From Hofstenia miamia (taxonomy: Eukaryota > Xenacoelomorpha > Acoela > Hofsteniidae), in NCBI GenBank assembly GCA_900660155.1, contig CABFPE010000029.1, positions 1,576,527 to 1,640,526 of the forward strand: a DNA stretch of 64,000 nucleotides. The letters are read 5' to 3'. Under the pieces are notes generated by a model that worked only from the letters and a program-made list of their open reading frames with translations, had not been told where the DNA came from and searched no databases. Positions within the stretch are counted from its first letter, which is position 1. Each line of letters starts with the position of its first letter. The position numbers were made by a program, and so were the translations under genes. Of this stretch, positions 1 to 10,433 are shown piece after piece.

Positions 1-20
1 TATATATATATATATATATA
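1..20. repeat. (TA)n microsatellite at window edge
   Basis: Pure TA dinucleotide run. It abuts the 3' side of a minus-strand Penelope-like remnant, as similar runs do at two other Penelope-like copies in this window. Confidence 0.95.
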
Positions 21-700
21 AGAGACCGCGTAAATATACAATTAATTACAAAGACATGTTTCGCAACATTCAGCTGCACATCAATTAAATATTTTCTTAT
101 CAAAAAATGCAAATCTAGTTAATTTTTTCTAGAATGTACACGAAGTAAATGATTTCGTAGAATTTCATTTTATTTAAAATTTCTACATTTTTATTCAAAA
201 AATAGTCTCTCACGTTTGTTTTCTATATTTTTAATAGCTATTATTTGAAACTTATTTTTTAAATTCATTGCCTATTCAAAAAATGTGTAGATCCGTTGGT
301 GTTAATGTTGGATGATTAAAGCTAATAATTTGCCATCAGTGAATTAGAAATCGTTTCTTTAAATTCTTAGTTTCTCCCACACAGATTTCATCGCAACCTC
401 CACAATTCATAATATATAAGATGTTTTTTGCATCACATTTAAAGTTTTCATTAATTCGATATTTGACATTGTCTTCATTATACATTTCTACCTTCAATGC
501 TAAATTTTCAAGACTTTCTTTCTTCTCTTAAAATATTTTCTTGTCTTTTAATCTCGGTTGTTTAAATGATTGTATTACTATATAGTTCGCAAACATATCT
601 TGTTGAATGTAGATCTTGCATTAATGAATTTTTAATACCTTTGTTTATAATATATTCTGGACATTAATACTTTTTATGAATTTTTTCAATTCTTGTAACT
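21..700 (-). pseudogene. Decayed Penelope-like element, GIY-YIG endonuclease end
   Basis: On the minus strand the interval about 440-300 reads as a GIY-YIG-type motif: NILYIMNCGGCDEICVGET followed by KNLKKRFLIH. The order Y-x-C-x-x-C ... VGET ... LKKR ... H is that of the C-terminal nuclease of Penelope-like retroelements. Upstream (about 440-700) the reading continues with basic, charged linker-like sequence but is interrupted. The flavour of the motif (NFKCDAKN before the Tyr) differs from the other PLE copies in this window, so this is probably a second PLE lineage. The copy is old and cannot be functional. The 3' end lies near the (TA)n at position 1. Confidence 0.7.
53..73 (-). ncRNA. 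Hammerhead-like remnant at PLE 3' end
   Basis: Minus strand: CTGA, a few bases, then GAA followed by the 6-base palindrome ACATGT and C (about 62-53). The GAA + 6-base palindrome + C arrangement matches the half-hammerhead stem III of the PLE copy at 13225-13257. The CTGANGA box and stem II are not intact here. Inferred from motif only. Confidence 0.3.
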
Positions 701-1049
701 TTACATTAATATATGTATGTATATATTTTTTTTCTTAAGTAAATTGCCGTTGAAAATGCTCCCTGTTTAACCGAAATATTCTCACACATATTTTTCAACA
801 TGTTGTTATCCTGACTTATAGAAAATATCCTATTTAGTTCCAATTTTCAAATCTAGAAATTGCTTTAGGGTCACAAAAAGAGACCAAGTATTTTACCAAG
901 AATTTCGCTTATATTTGAAAGACTGCTGTATAACTTCATATATCCATATGCTAAAATATATATAAATAAATCCCAACATGGATTTCGTCAAGTATGTTAT
1001 AGAATTGCAAATCTTTTAGAATCATTCAATTTTATTTATCATAATCTTA

Positions 1050-1057
1050 ATAATAAT
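1050..1057. repeat. Target-site duplication, left copy (ATAATAAT)
   Basis: Exact 8-bp match to 1908-1915, immediately outside the inverted ends of the hAT-like element. Eight bases is the hAT hallmark. Low complexity weakens it on its own. Confidence 0.7.
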
Positions 1058-1907
1058 CAGGGTTGGTGTTTTGAACGATTTTTTTTTAAATTAAACAAAA
1101 AAAACTTGTTTTTCTAAAAAAACACTTTTTATGTTTTTTTTCTAAATATTAAAAAATACAAAACAGTGTTTAAACATTAAAATTCAACAGTATTTTAAAA
1201 CTAATGAAAAATGCACAAATTTTTATATGTATTTGTGCATTAGAAATGTATTGCTAAACTATGAAAAAATTTTAGAATGCTAAAAATTAAGCAAATAATT
1301 AATTTCAATGTTTCTAATTTATACAAATTGTAATCTCAGCTCAATTTAACTTACAATGAAAAACATGCTTTAGGTACATTAACTTAAATATAATAACTAC
1401 ATTTCTCAACTAACCCTATGCGGCCATTATTAAGGCTGACTAAAAACTTTATTTCTCATTGGCCATAAGTATTAGTAAACTAATTCCCATGTTCCACAGT
1501 TTTTTTCTAGCATTGATGCGCCTTTTTGCAATAGCAGGCTCATAAATGCGTTGAACCAGTACAGCGTGTTGTGCACACGAGACAGTATGAGCTTGTCGGG
1601 TTACTGCTACTAACTGTTTTAGCCGCTAAGATAGTCTACAATTTTCTCACTCCCAACTTATATAAATGTTATATAAATATTTTCGTTAATTTAGCTGTTT
1701 GTTAATTGTAAATCGTTTTATTTGCAGTATTATTATATGTAATGTTAATATAAAACAAACTTCATTTACATTTATGTGTATCATCTGTTCGATTTTATGT
1801 CACTTTTAGCATTGCAAAAAACATAAAAAACAATGTTTTTTTCAAGGTGTTTTAAATATGCTTTTTCCCTTTTGTTTGAAACACTTGTTTATAACAGTGT
1901 AACCTTG
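1058..1907. mobile_element. Non-autonomous hAT-like element, 850 bp
   Basis: Begins CAGGGTTGGTGTTTT and ends, on the reverse strand, CAAGGTTACACTGTT, imperfect terminal inverted repeats of the CA-G-GGTT type. Subterminal A/T-tract sequence is also inverted between the two ends (about 1080-1140 and 1810-1870). An exact 8-bp duplication flanks it. No transposase ORF is present, so it would depend on an enzyme supplied elsewhere. Its insertion into a LINE reverse transcriptase, with the LINE reading resuming after it, supports both boundaries. Confidence 0.75.
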
Positions 1908-1915
1908 ATAATAAT
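1908..1915. repeat. Target-site duplication, right copy (ATAATAAT)
   Basis: Pairs with 1050-1057 around the hAT-like element. Confidence 0.7.
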
Positions 1916-2924
1916 ATGATAACAATACTAGAAGTTGTGGAATTTACTTTGACATCTGTAAACCCTTTCGATACCATTCCTCTTAATATCCTTTTGAATA
2001 AATTAGCCTATTTGGATTTTACGAATATTTGTTAAAATTATTGAAAGGTTATTTGAGTGGAAGAGAACAGATTGTAAATATCAATGGCGCTTTATCACTC
2101 TCAATCATTGTTACTAGAGGAGTTCCTCAAGGGATCTTTTTGGGACCACTGCTCTTCTCAATTTTTATAAACAATAGTTATTGTTAGTTATTTGCAGATG
2201 ATAATAAATTGTTATGTACAACTCGTTCTCAGCAATATATCCAAAATAAAATAGATCAAATTTAATGTAATAAATTCCAGAATTATCAAATTAATTTTTG
2301 TAATGAATTTCATTTCAATGATTCCATCATTTCTTTTACAAATGGCATGAAAAAATTGGGAGTGATTATTACTAGTAATCTAAAGTGGTCCATATTAAAC
2401 AAAGGAAGAAATTCCTTCTTTGCTAAACTAAATGTGCCTTTGTTTACTCCGAAGAAGATTAAATTGAATTTATTCAAAACTGCATTTTATCAACTCTTAC
2501 TTATGCTTCACAATGCTGGTGGCCATCACATAGAAATTCTCAAAATGTTTACATAGGATGTATAAAAGTGATAGCATTTTAGACAATAAACTTATTGTGA
2601 ATGATAAAATTATACCCATAACTCTCCAATTTCAATTCATTGATTTCTTATTATTTAACAATATTCTCACTGGGAAGACTACTAGAACAGCATCCGATTA
2701 TTTTTCTTATGAAAAACAATTAATTTGTACAAGATAATCTTCAAAGAGAATATTTAAAATATTGAGATCAAAGAAAATTTTTTAGTTGTCAAATTACTTT
2801 GGAAGTGCATTCCGCAAATTATTTGATCTTAAACACTGATGTAGACTTTTATTTACCTTACTCAATGTTTAAGAAAAGAATTCCTAAAAATTTGTGTAAG
2901 GACAAAGAATGGCAGTAATAATAT

Positions 2925-2935
2925 GTGCACGTAGT
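2925..2935. repeat. Target-site duplication of RTE-like LINE, 3' side
   Basis: GTGCACGTAGT, identical to 6674-6684. Joining the flanks restores a continuous AT-rich tail of the older LINE. Confidence 0.8.
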
Positions 2936-5900
2936 GGTGGGGGCTCCCAAACGCAGTCCTAAATTTAGAACTGGATGGTACCGACCAGTTCTGGTCCTGA
3001 AGCCCTAGGAATCGAGTAACAAAGAGCTTTATAGTTTAGACTCCTGCAGGACTGCAACCGGCCCCTCCAACGCCCCCAGATTGGTGGCGGAAGCCTGGTG
3101 TCTTCCTTCGTTGCCTATCAATGCTCGATTGCAAAGGTTGGGGTGACAGGTCTTAATATGCCGTAAGTACCAACCTTTGCTCTTGTACGACTTGTAGCAT
3201 CCCTTCGCTTCACACTTCCAGCAATTAGCATCCGCTATAGTCGTGGAGCTCTGCGTATGGTCATTTCTGACATGACGATTTAACGCCTTTTGGGCAGAAA
3301 ACATACGCGCACACTCCGTGCACCTCAGGTGTCTCGTACTGGCTTGTGTGAGCCTCGGTACTGCTGCATAAGCCGCCCCAGCAATTCTATCCCGTAGCAC
3401 CGCTGAGTCCCCGTTGATTGACTCTAATAGGCTGCTAACAACCTCTCTCGCGTTTCTTGAATGAGTGCACGATGTGGTCAAAGTGGAAAACAGTTGAGAC
3501 TCCCCCAGAGTAACACCCATTAACCACTGCACATCAAGTACAAGCCGTTTCTCCCAACACTGACTCTTGCGTGCACTGACAACGTGGCCATTTCCTTCAG
3601 GAACAATTGATGCTTTTGTCATACTAAGCTCTAGGAACTCGCCACTATTTATGCTTTCTCTGTGCGCCAGCATCCGGCTTACAAAAAGTAAGCGCTTACG
3701 TGCTATTATAGTGCGCACTTGTTGGAAAGGCATAAGTCCGTGTACTTGTTCCTTTGTGAGCTTTTCCCATAAGGAGACTCCACAAAAAACCCTTTTACAG
3801 GTATTCATGGAAGCCTCAAGCATCTCAAGTTCCCTACAAGATTCTGCCCAGGTTTCACACGCATACGTTAGTGTGGGTACCATCACGCCTCGTAGGAGTA
3901 AGAAGGAGAGTGCTTTGCCAAGCCCATTCTGACGTGCTACTTGCCGATAACGTATGATCTTGCCAAGTACATTTTTACACCGATGTCTTGCTTCGGAGAG
4001 GGCTGTCCCAGCAGTGCTGATTATCGAGCCTAAGTACTTAAACTCTGATACGAATTCAATGTCCTTTCCAGAGACATGAACTCTATCAGACGTTCTTTCC
4101 GATGCTTTTGATAACCACATGCACTTGGTCTTTGGTACAGAGATATTAATACCTAGTGGCGCTAGAACTGTAACTAGGCCATCTAGATAGCTCTGTATTT
4201 GTTCCTCGGACCGGCCGAAAAGACAGAGATCGTCAGCATACTCTATGTGCTTAAGTTCCACTTCCCCTTGTCCAAAGAAAGAGTTAAAAACAATTCCTTT
4301 GGGGGTTCCATGGAGTCCCTCACAGATCAGAAAGTGGAAAAGGAGGTTAAATAAGCACGGGCCGAGGACACATCCTTGTCGGACTCCACGCTCAAGTTTA
4401 AAACTTACTTGTGGACGTTCGCCGCGAATGTGTGCTATCGGTGTGTCATGCAAAGACTTTATGATCGCAATTATCCGTTTTGGTACGCCAATTGCTAATA
4501 GACACTGCCAAATTACTTGCCTTGGTACGGAATCAAAGGCCTTTTGTAGGTCAATGAAACACGCAAGAAGGTTTTCTTTCCGTAGTCTAGAAGCCTCCTG
4601 TGCTTGCCGCAGCACATGTATGGCCTGTATAGTTGACTTGCCAGCCCTAAAGCCAAATTGAGTAGGTGGCAGCACATGTTTCTCTAGAAGTATTTTCTCC
4701 AATCTGTTAAGCAGAATTTTTGCAAATATTTTTCCTCCGACATCCAATAAGAAAATGGTGCGGTAATTGTTAGGGTCGAGTCGGCTACCCTTTTTATGCA
4801 AGAAGATAACTTCTGCATCACACCATAGTCTAGGACATCTCTCCGTACTAAATACCTGCGCAAAATCTGCTACAAGGCGGTCAATAAGCGCACTTCCTCC
4901 ATATCTGAAGGCTTCGCCAGTTAGCCCGTTGCAACCTGGAGCTTTGTGCATTTTTAACGAATCTATCGCAGTTTTTACCTCATCGAAGCTTGGGGTCGAG
5001 GTAGCGTCCAAGACTTCAGGCTCGGATAGATTCAGCTTATTGATAAACGCCTGCATATCTAAATCCTTTGCAGATTGCTTAAATACTTCAGAGAAGTGCT
5101 TAACAAACTCGTATGGTTTAGGTTTGGCTTTAGTGTCAGACAGCCCAACATGCTTAACTCCAGCTATCTCCTGCATACACCTCTTGATGCCGCCCCAGTC
5201 GCAGTCGTCACCTGCTTCATCAAGGGTGTCCAGTGCCTCCGTAAGGATGGCCAGCTTACGCCGCCTAATGCAGTTTGTCACTGCCCGCTTAGCTTGACGA
5301 TAATCCTTTAAGCTACTCGCGCTTTGCTTGCTCAAGAATACTAGTTTGGCTTTCTGCTTGTGATCAACCGCCGCCTTAACTTCCTCACAATCGTAGACCA
5401 AGTCTACTTTAGGACGTTTGATTTTTTGAGGAAGGGCTTTAAGTGCACTTTGCATACTCGCCACAGTATTCTCGTATCCCGGTTCCGCTCGCTTTAGTAA
5501 CCTTTCGAGATTTAATGCATAAGCATTCCTTACTTCCGCGGATTGCAGTAGAGACCAATCAGGTTCCGTGCCTTTGGGTTGACTTTTCTCAGCGCAACAA
5601 TCTTTAAGACGCCGAGGACGCCCTCTATCCTTCGAGGTTATCGAGGATAGGAGATCCATGATAACTAAATCATGATCTGAGTCAAGACCAGTACCTCGCC
5701 AAGTTCTTACATCTCGAACACATTTCATACATTTTTCTGGGATTAAGAAAAAATCCAACAGTGACCTCTCACCTGTGTTAGGGTGTGTCCACGAGGTGCT
5801 GTGCACTTTCTTGTGCTGGAAAAATGTATTAGCAAGAGCTAGCTTCTGGTCAACCAGGAAGTCTACCAGCGTTACACCGTTCGGTGTACTATCCTGAGAG

Positions 5901-6673
5901 GTGGTGAAGCCTCCTGTCGCTCCAGGTATAGAGCTCAAGGTGCCACCAACCCTGCAGTTAAAATCCCCAGCCACGAGGAACTTCCGTCTTGGTCGACACG
6001 CAGATATGACCTTGGAAAGATTGCTGTAGAACTCAGCCACTTCTTTCTCTGTAGAATGAGATTCAGTTGGTGCATAAGCAACAATTAAGTCCCTTATGCC
6101 TGAAAATAGACTACTTTGAAAGGTTAGCCTCGCCGTTCTAGGAGTGTCGGGATGGAATACAGGTTTAAGCTTAACTAACCGGGGGCTAATTAAGAAACCA
6201 ACTCCATCCCTTGCCAAAGTGCCATGTCCAATACTATACAAGTAGTATCCCCTGTGCACTTCCCTAGCCACTTCACCTTTAAGGTGTGTCTCGCACAACA
6301 ATACCAAATCCAGGCCTCTTGAGATCATGGTGTTAACCAATGATTCAAGGGTGTGATCGTCGTTTAGAGTTCGAACATTGAATAGACCAAATCTGGTTGG
6401 ACGTCCCTGATCGCGTTGATCAGTCCTGTGTCCCACACGCCCTTGTGGTAGCAAGTATCTGGTTCTATTCGCTTTCGTACTCATTCCTTTTAGCTACATT
6501 TCCCCTTAAGGGTTCGCCGCTCCGCAGAAGGGGGAGTTCTAGGCATTTCGTTCATCAACCATAGAACCCGTACAGGGTGTGTACTAGGATTGACTATCCG
6601 GATCTCGCCGCGAGGAGGCAGCAAAGAACTCTCAATCAGTCAGAGGCTAAGGCACTATTTGGTTTTCGCCAGA
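2936..6673 (-). mobile_element. Full-length RTE-like LINE, 3738 bp
   Basis: A compact non-LTR retrotransposon bounded by an exact 11-bp duplication. On the minus strand it has a 189-base 5' leader (6673-6485), one long ORF (6484-3029) and a 93-base 3' tail (3028-2936) without a poly(A) tract. Its GC content is clearly higher than the AT-rich surroundings. One uninterrupted ORF plus an unmutated duplication indicates a recent insertion, and possibly a source copy that can still move. It sits in the 3' flank of an older LINE. Assignment to RTE rather than another AP-endonuclease clade rests on overall look only. A phylogeny of the RT domain would decide. Confidence 0.88.
3029..6484 (-). CDS. 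LINE ORF: AP endonuclease, reverse transcriptase and C2H2 zinc fingers
   Basis: 1151 residues, no internal stop. Residues about 31-278 form an APE-type endonuclease: FNVRTL (N36), LLCETH (E65), YAPTES, GDFN (173-176), LLDFFLIP (D244) and SDHDLV (269-274, H271). Residues about 495-800 form a reverse transcriptase: APGCNGL, FIDLQKAFDSV (D645), RGVRQGCVLGP (699-709) and catalytic YADD (749-752), then KYLGSIIS. The C-terminus carries two C2H2 fingers: C1055-x2-C1058-x12-H1071-x4-H1076 and C1091-x4-C1096-x12-H1109-x4-H1114, probable nucleic-acid binding. In the family, the endonuclease nicks target DNA and the RT copies element RNA from the nick. The start Met is the first in the open frame, 189 bases inside the 5' end. 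All expected catalytic residues I can check are present. The fused zinc-finger tail makes it longer than a minimal RTE ORF2. Confidence 0.93.
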   Translation of the reverse strand: MSTKANRTRYLLPQGRVGHRTDQRDQGRPTRFGLFNVRTLNDDHTLESLVNTMISRGLDLVLLCETHLKGEVAREVHRGYYLYSIGHGTLARDGVGFLISPRLVKLKPVFHPDTPRTARLTFQSSLFSGIRDLIVAYAPTESHSTEKEVAEFYSNLSKVISACRPRRKFLVAGDFNCRVGGTLSSIPGATGGFTTSQDSTPNGVTLVDFLVDQKLALANTFFQHKKVHSTSWTHPNTGERSLLDFFLIPEKCMKCVRDVRTWRGTGLDSDHDLVIMDLLSSITSKDRGRPRRLKDCCAEKSQPKGTEPDWSLLQSAEVRNAYALNLERLLKRAEPGYENTVASMQSALKALPQKIKRPKVDLVYDCEEVKAAVDHKQKAKLVFLSKQSASSLKDYRQAKRAVTNCIRRRKLAILTEALDTLDEAGDDCDWGGIKRCMQEIAGVKHVGLSDTKAKPKPYEFVKHFSEVFKQSAKDLDMQAFINKLNLSEPEVLDATSTPSFDEVKTAIDSLKMHKAPGCNGLTGEAFRYGGSALIDRLVADFAQVFSTERCPRLWCDAEVIFLHKKGSRLDPNNYRTIFLLDVGGKIFAKILLNRLEKILLEKHVLPPTQFGFRAGKSTIQAIHVLRQAQEASRLRKENLLACFIDLQKAFDSVPRQVIWQCLLAIGVPKRIIAIIKSLHDTPIAHIRGERPQVSFKLERGVRQGCVLGPCLFNLLFHFLICEGLHGTPKGIVFNSFFGQGEVELKHIEYADDLCLFGRSEEQIQSYLDGLVTVLAPLGINISVPKTKCMWLSKASERTSDRVHVSGKDIEFVSEFKYLGSIISTAGTALSEARHRCKNVLGKIIRYRQVARQNGLGKALSFLLLRGVMVPTLTYACETWAESCRELEMLEASMNTCKRVFCGVSLWEKLTKEQVHGLMPFQQVRTIIARKRLLFVSRMLAHRESINSGEFLELSMTKASIVPEGNGHVVSARKSQCWEKRLVLDVQWLMGVTLGESQLFSTLTTSCTHSRNAREVVSSLLESINGDSAVLRDRIAGAAYAAVPRLTQASTRHLRCTECARMFSAQKALNRHVRNDHTQSSTTIADANCWKCEAKGCYKSYKSKGWYLRHIKTCHPNLCNRALIGNEGRHQASATNLGALEGPVAVLQESKL

Positions 6674-6684
6674 GTGCACGTAGT
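6674..6684. repeat. Target-site duplication of RTE-like LINE, 5' side
   Basis: GTGCACGTAGT, identical to 2925-2935. Confidence 0.8.
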
Positions 6685-7400
6685 ACATTTCTTGCACTTG
6701 TCCTTAATGTAGAGAATTCAGATCTTTATATAAATAACTCATTTCTTATATACTTTAACCTTTTTTTTTGGTTAATTTAAGTCTTGTATTATATATATAT
6801 ATATATATATATATCAATTAATTGCAACTGGAACACCCAGAAGCTCCTCAAGGTTGGCTATAGCAAATACAACGGGATTCATTATTCTACCCTTCGAGAT
6901 GTAGCAGTAGTATGAATTTGTTTGGCATCCCAGTGAAGAAGAACAGGCGGGTCACTAATTGCCACTGTTTCAATACACTTTGTTTCACTGGAAACTCTTT
7001 TTTCTCATTCCATTTACAATATATGAAATGAGGTAGTATGCGAGACGTCACATTCAAAGCTTGAGAAATTCACAACAAACATATTCTTTATAAAAAAACA
7101 TTTTCTCAATTTCATGTTGTAGTTATGGCATTAACTTGTTGGATACAGAATTGGAATAATAGTACAGCGCAGTGTACGTATGTTGTGTGTACATGCATGC
7201 TGCATATTTCAATACGTTCGTCCAACTATCATGTAAGCATGTGATTGGTTAAATAAAAAAATAACTATTCATTGCACAATAATTCAAAATTGACATTATT
7301 AGCTGTGTCGTACTGAAATGGCATTGTCAAATTCAACTTGCAGATTCTACGTCTACACTTATCATAATAATGGAATTGTTAAATGATTGGCCTGCTGATG
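6685..7400. other. Unassigned interval with a (TA)n run
   Basis: Contains the likely 3' remainder of the older LINE's flank (to about 6785), a (TA)n run near 6790-6814, and moderately complex sequence with short stop-interrupted frames. I see no gene. Confidence 0.6.
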
Positions 7401-7479
7401 CTCTTTCTTTTGCAACAGTAGCGCATCATTAAGACACTGGCTGATCTTATGGACTTTTGGAAGGTCACTGTGAGAATCA

Positions 7480-8160
7480 TGCTGTCAAATCATCTTAATA
7501 TGCGGAGAATTTGCTCAGCATGTGTGCTGCATGCAGAACACTAACAACAATGAATACAGTTCTGTTTAATGCACTTAGGGTAAATGTATTGTGCAGATGG
7601 AATGTCATTACTGTTGAAATATGGTTGCCATATATCCCAGCTTTTTTGGCGACGTGACCTGAAGAAATAGACCTCCAGAAATGATGGGCGACCAAGAGCA
7701 ATCCAAGTGCGACACATAGCGGCAGCGCACCATGTTGATGTTGGCATACAAACACGATGGAAAAATTTCAGTACAGGAACGAGAACTGTCAAAAAACTTG
7801 ACAGTGACACGTATCAAGCTTTTGGGCATTACACCATTAACAAATTTCGTCGTGAACGACATGGTCATTTGCAGCAGTGTGAAATCATTTCAAGACAGGA
7901 CAATGCTCGTCCACAGGCCTTTCATATACAACAGTTTTTCTAGCGCAAGCACATCATCCTTTCGAAGCAGCCACCGTATTCACCAGATTTAAGAGGTTGG
8001 GACCAATGGCTCAACAAAATGCTAAAAATTAACCTGAAAGAGGAAACATTTGATATACTTGAAGATCTCCTCTCATTTCTTATCATCGACACATATAGTG
8101 AAGCTGATGGAAGAGGCTCATAGTTATACCTATTCTTGTCAACATGTTATCAGACTTAAT
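7480..8160 (+). pseudogene. Dead Tc1/mariner-type transposase
   Basis: Across frames the plus strand reads a Tc1-like order: GRPRA-like basic box (about 7685), VRHIAAAHHVDV and KFRRERHG (DNA-binding region, about 7710-7860), then IISRQDNARPQAFHIQQF (about 7885-7940), the 'QDNARPH' box that carries the second catalytic Asp in Tc1 transposases. A decayed 'PPYSPDL'-like stretch follows (about 7965-7995) and a helical tail. The first catalytic Asp region is not clear. Frameshifts and stops break the reading and I found no clean terminal inverted repeats, so boundaries are approximate. Confidence 0.75.
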
Positions 8161-9033
8161 GGTGCTTATGACGTACAATAAATAATTAATATTAGTTTGT
8201 TTAGTTTGTTAAATATATTTTTTGAAACGATTCTAATTCTTTATCAGACAAGTCAATTTTTCTAGATAGTTTCCATGATAGTTTAAAAAGTGACCACTTG
8301 TTGCTCTACATGTCAACACAATTTTTAAGATTTTTAAGAATTAAATGTTGGATCAGAAATATCTTCATTAAATGCTTGAACCTTCAGAAAGCAAGAGGTT
8401 TTCTCTTGGTCTCTTTGTCGAGATTTACAAATTTGTTGTTGAGGTTCTTTTTCACTCATTTTATTTCTATATTTTTCTAGGTTTCTTTGTAGTAGTAATC
8501 AGGTTTTGTCTATGAAAACTCTCCATAAAACAGGAGTTTTTTTATTGGCATATTTGTTGATATTCACATTCTTATTGTAGAGCTTCCGGATGTTATAATA
8601 GATAACATGTTCAGTTTTCATTTAAAATATTTGCTTTTTACCACACTTCTTTGAATTTTAGCCGCTTTAGAAAGGGTTTCGCCATGTTTTATATAATATT
8701 AAATCAGAAAAATCAGAATTACTTCTTCAATAAAACTTAATGCGCTCGCATGAAGGCTAGAAGTACTTGCATTCTCATTTGATAATAGTGTATTAAAAAA
8801 TACAAACATTGTTCTTTACGATAATTCAAGGCCTAGTAAAATCATGTGTTACGATATGTTGTCGTCAACTTCGCTTACAGGATATCATTAAACTTTTTTA
8901 TCATAGTATAATAATTTAAATGTGCGAAAACTAAATTTGCCCGGATAAAGCTGAAATTTTCAGGATTAATTTTTAATATAGATATTGATTAGTTTGATAG
9001 ATTTCTGGATTAATAACAAAAAAAGAAACATTC

Positions 9034-9040
<7 letters not shown>
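8161..9040. other. AT-rich interval without recognisable gene
   Basis: Only short open frames of biased AT composition. No domain, repeat edge or RNA gene seen. Confidence 0.6.

Positions 9041-9063
<23 letters not shown>
9041..9063. repeat. (TA)n microsatellite
   Basis: TA run with one AAA interruption. A single-N join follows at 9100. Confidence 0.9.
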
Positions 9064-9064
<1 letters not shown>

Positions 9065-9123
9065 CAATATCAATTCCAGTTAAGAAAACGATTGACCATN
9101 TTCTACACGATTATAAGTCATAT

Positions 9124-9560
9124 GTGAATACAGAGAGAAAAGCAAAAGCCATGATAGAACAAGATGACTATAAGAAATCAAAAGTGATACTGTTGCAGAA
9201 CGACAGCAAAGAAAGGGTTTACATTGAAGGCACAATAACACCAGACCAGCTATACCCACATGGAAAACCAATAAAAGTGCAACTGCAAGATCTTAGAAAC
9301 GAAATTGAGCAGCAACACCTGAAAGCTATAATGTTATTCTCCAGAGAGAGCAGTTCTAAAAATGACTAAGCAAATGGAATTCGAGAAAACAATGTGGGAT
9401 CATCAGCAGGCGGAAATGATAATCCAAAAGGCGGATAAACTGGTTCACAGAGAATGAGCTGTGCTAAAAATAACACAAGCTGAGGGAGGCGTGTAGCATC
9501 ATCCAAATAAATCAGAAATAAGCTGCAAACGTCGCAAGAAGAACTAAGATCAAAAGAAAG
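9124..9560 (+). other. Coding-looking fragment, unrecognised
   Basis: An 81-residue open frame (9124-9369) of normal amino-acid composition (for example SKVILLQNDSKERVYIEGTI and LYPHGKPIKVQLQDLRNEIE), followed in other frames by EKTMWDHQQAEMIIQKADK. The purine-rich sense strand recalls the LINE end at 63.4-64 kb, but no shared motif is visible. It begins 24 bases after a single-N join, so its 5' part may be missing. Probably a mobile-element fragment. I do not recognise it. Confidence 0.3.
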
Positions 9561-10433
9561 TTGATTAAAAATAGTGTAATTAAATCAATTGATATTATTT
9601 CAGAATAATTTGTAAAATGCAACCAAGAATTTGATAAAGAATTTTACTTGGAATTCTTATTTTGCTTTTCAATAATGGTTTGATTATTTAATACAATGTC
9701 GAGGTAATCAAGCAGTGGTTAGTTGTGGTCTGGATACATCACAGGGAATGATTCAAGGGTCTCTGTGCCAGACCATGAAAGTGCACATAGGCTAGGTGTA
9801 GGGGTTTTCTTTTGATTAGCTGACTAGCATTTCCTTTCTACATGTATCAAACAATTAACTGTCAACAAATGGTTGGATTACCAAACCCTAGGAATTATAT
9901 TAATAGTATTTTAGATTTAAATTAGTGACCCATAATTGACTGATAAAGAGACCGTACATGTAGTAAATTATAAATGTAGGTTAAGAAGTTGTTCAAATAG
10001 AATTATATTTAAATAAGCCAATATATTTCAGTAATGGCTGCATGTAATATTTAATGAACAACTAGTAACAGTCCCAGTTGCAAATAGATACAACATTTTC
10101 ACCCAATAGAGTCTAAGTCGAGTTGTGTCATGTCTTGAATAAGCACTGAGCTAATGTAGGGTACACATAAGCTATCTTGATTGAGCTGAGAAGTGGTACT
10201 CAAACATTGGATGAAATGGTGAAACTGGATGTGGAGACGCCCACTAGAAGATCATTATGGAGGTTACAGCATGGCTTCATCACCTAAAAAGTGAATAGTT
10301 AGTCTGAGATTACATAATGTAACAGAAGAAACTAGTCAAGCAGTAACAAAAAGTAAATCCTTACCTGCAATAACACAGCTAACATTATAAAGTAACAGTA
10401 GATAAACAGTGATAATGCCTGGTAGAGGATATT
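9561..10433. other. Interval without recognisable gene
   Basis: Mixed composition, all frames interrupted. Nothing assigned. Confidence 0.5.

Larger units (their letters stand above)
840..2922 (+). pseudogene. Decayed Jockey-like LINE, reverse transcriptase and C-terminus, split by a hAT element
   Basis: Three-frame reading gives a non-LTR reverse transcriptase in order: SQHGFRQ (about 970-995), HNLNNN just before 1057, then after the inserted element at 1908 a PFDTIPLN box (about 1962), SGREQIVNING (about 2056), a GVPQG-like box (about 2120), a FADD-like box (about 2195), KKLGVIITSNLKW (2350-2388) and a C-terminal tail ending near KNLCKDKEWQ before 2917. The reading is continuous in sense on both sides of the hAT insertion at 1058-1907, which shows the LINE was there first. 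Several frameshifts and stops make it dead. The 5' endonuclease part is absent. A later RTE-like LINE inserted into its 3' flank at 2935. Confidence 0.85.

Noticed and set aside
3567-5311. Several plus-strand open frames of 78-176 codons inside 3.5-5.3 kb
   Set aside because: They lie antisense to the intact LINE ORF and are explained by its codon structure.
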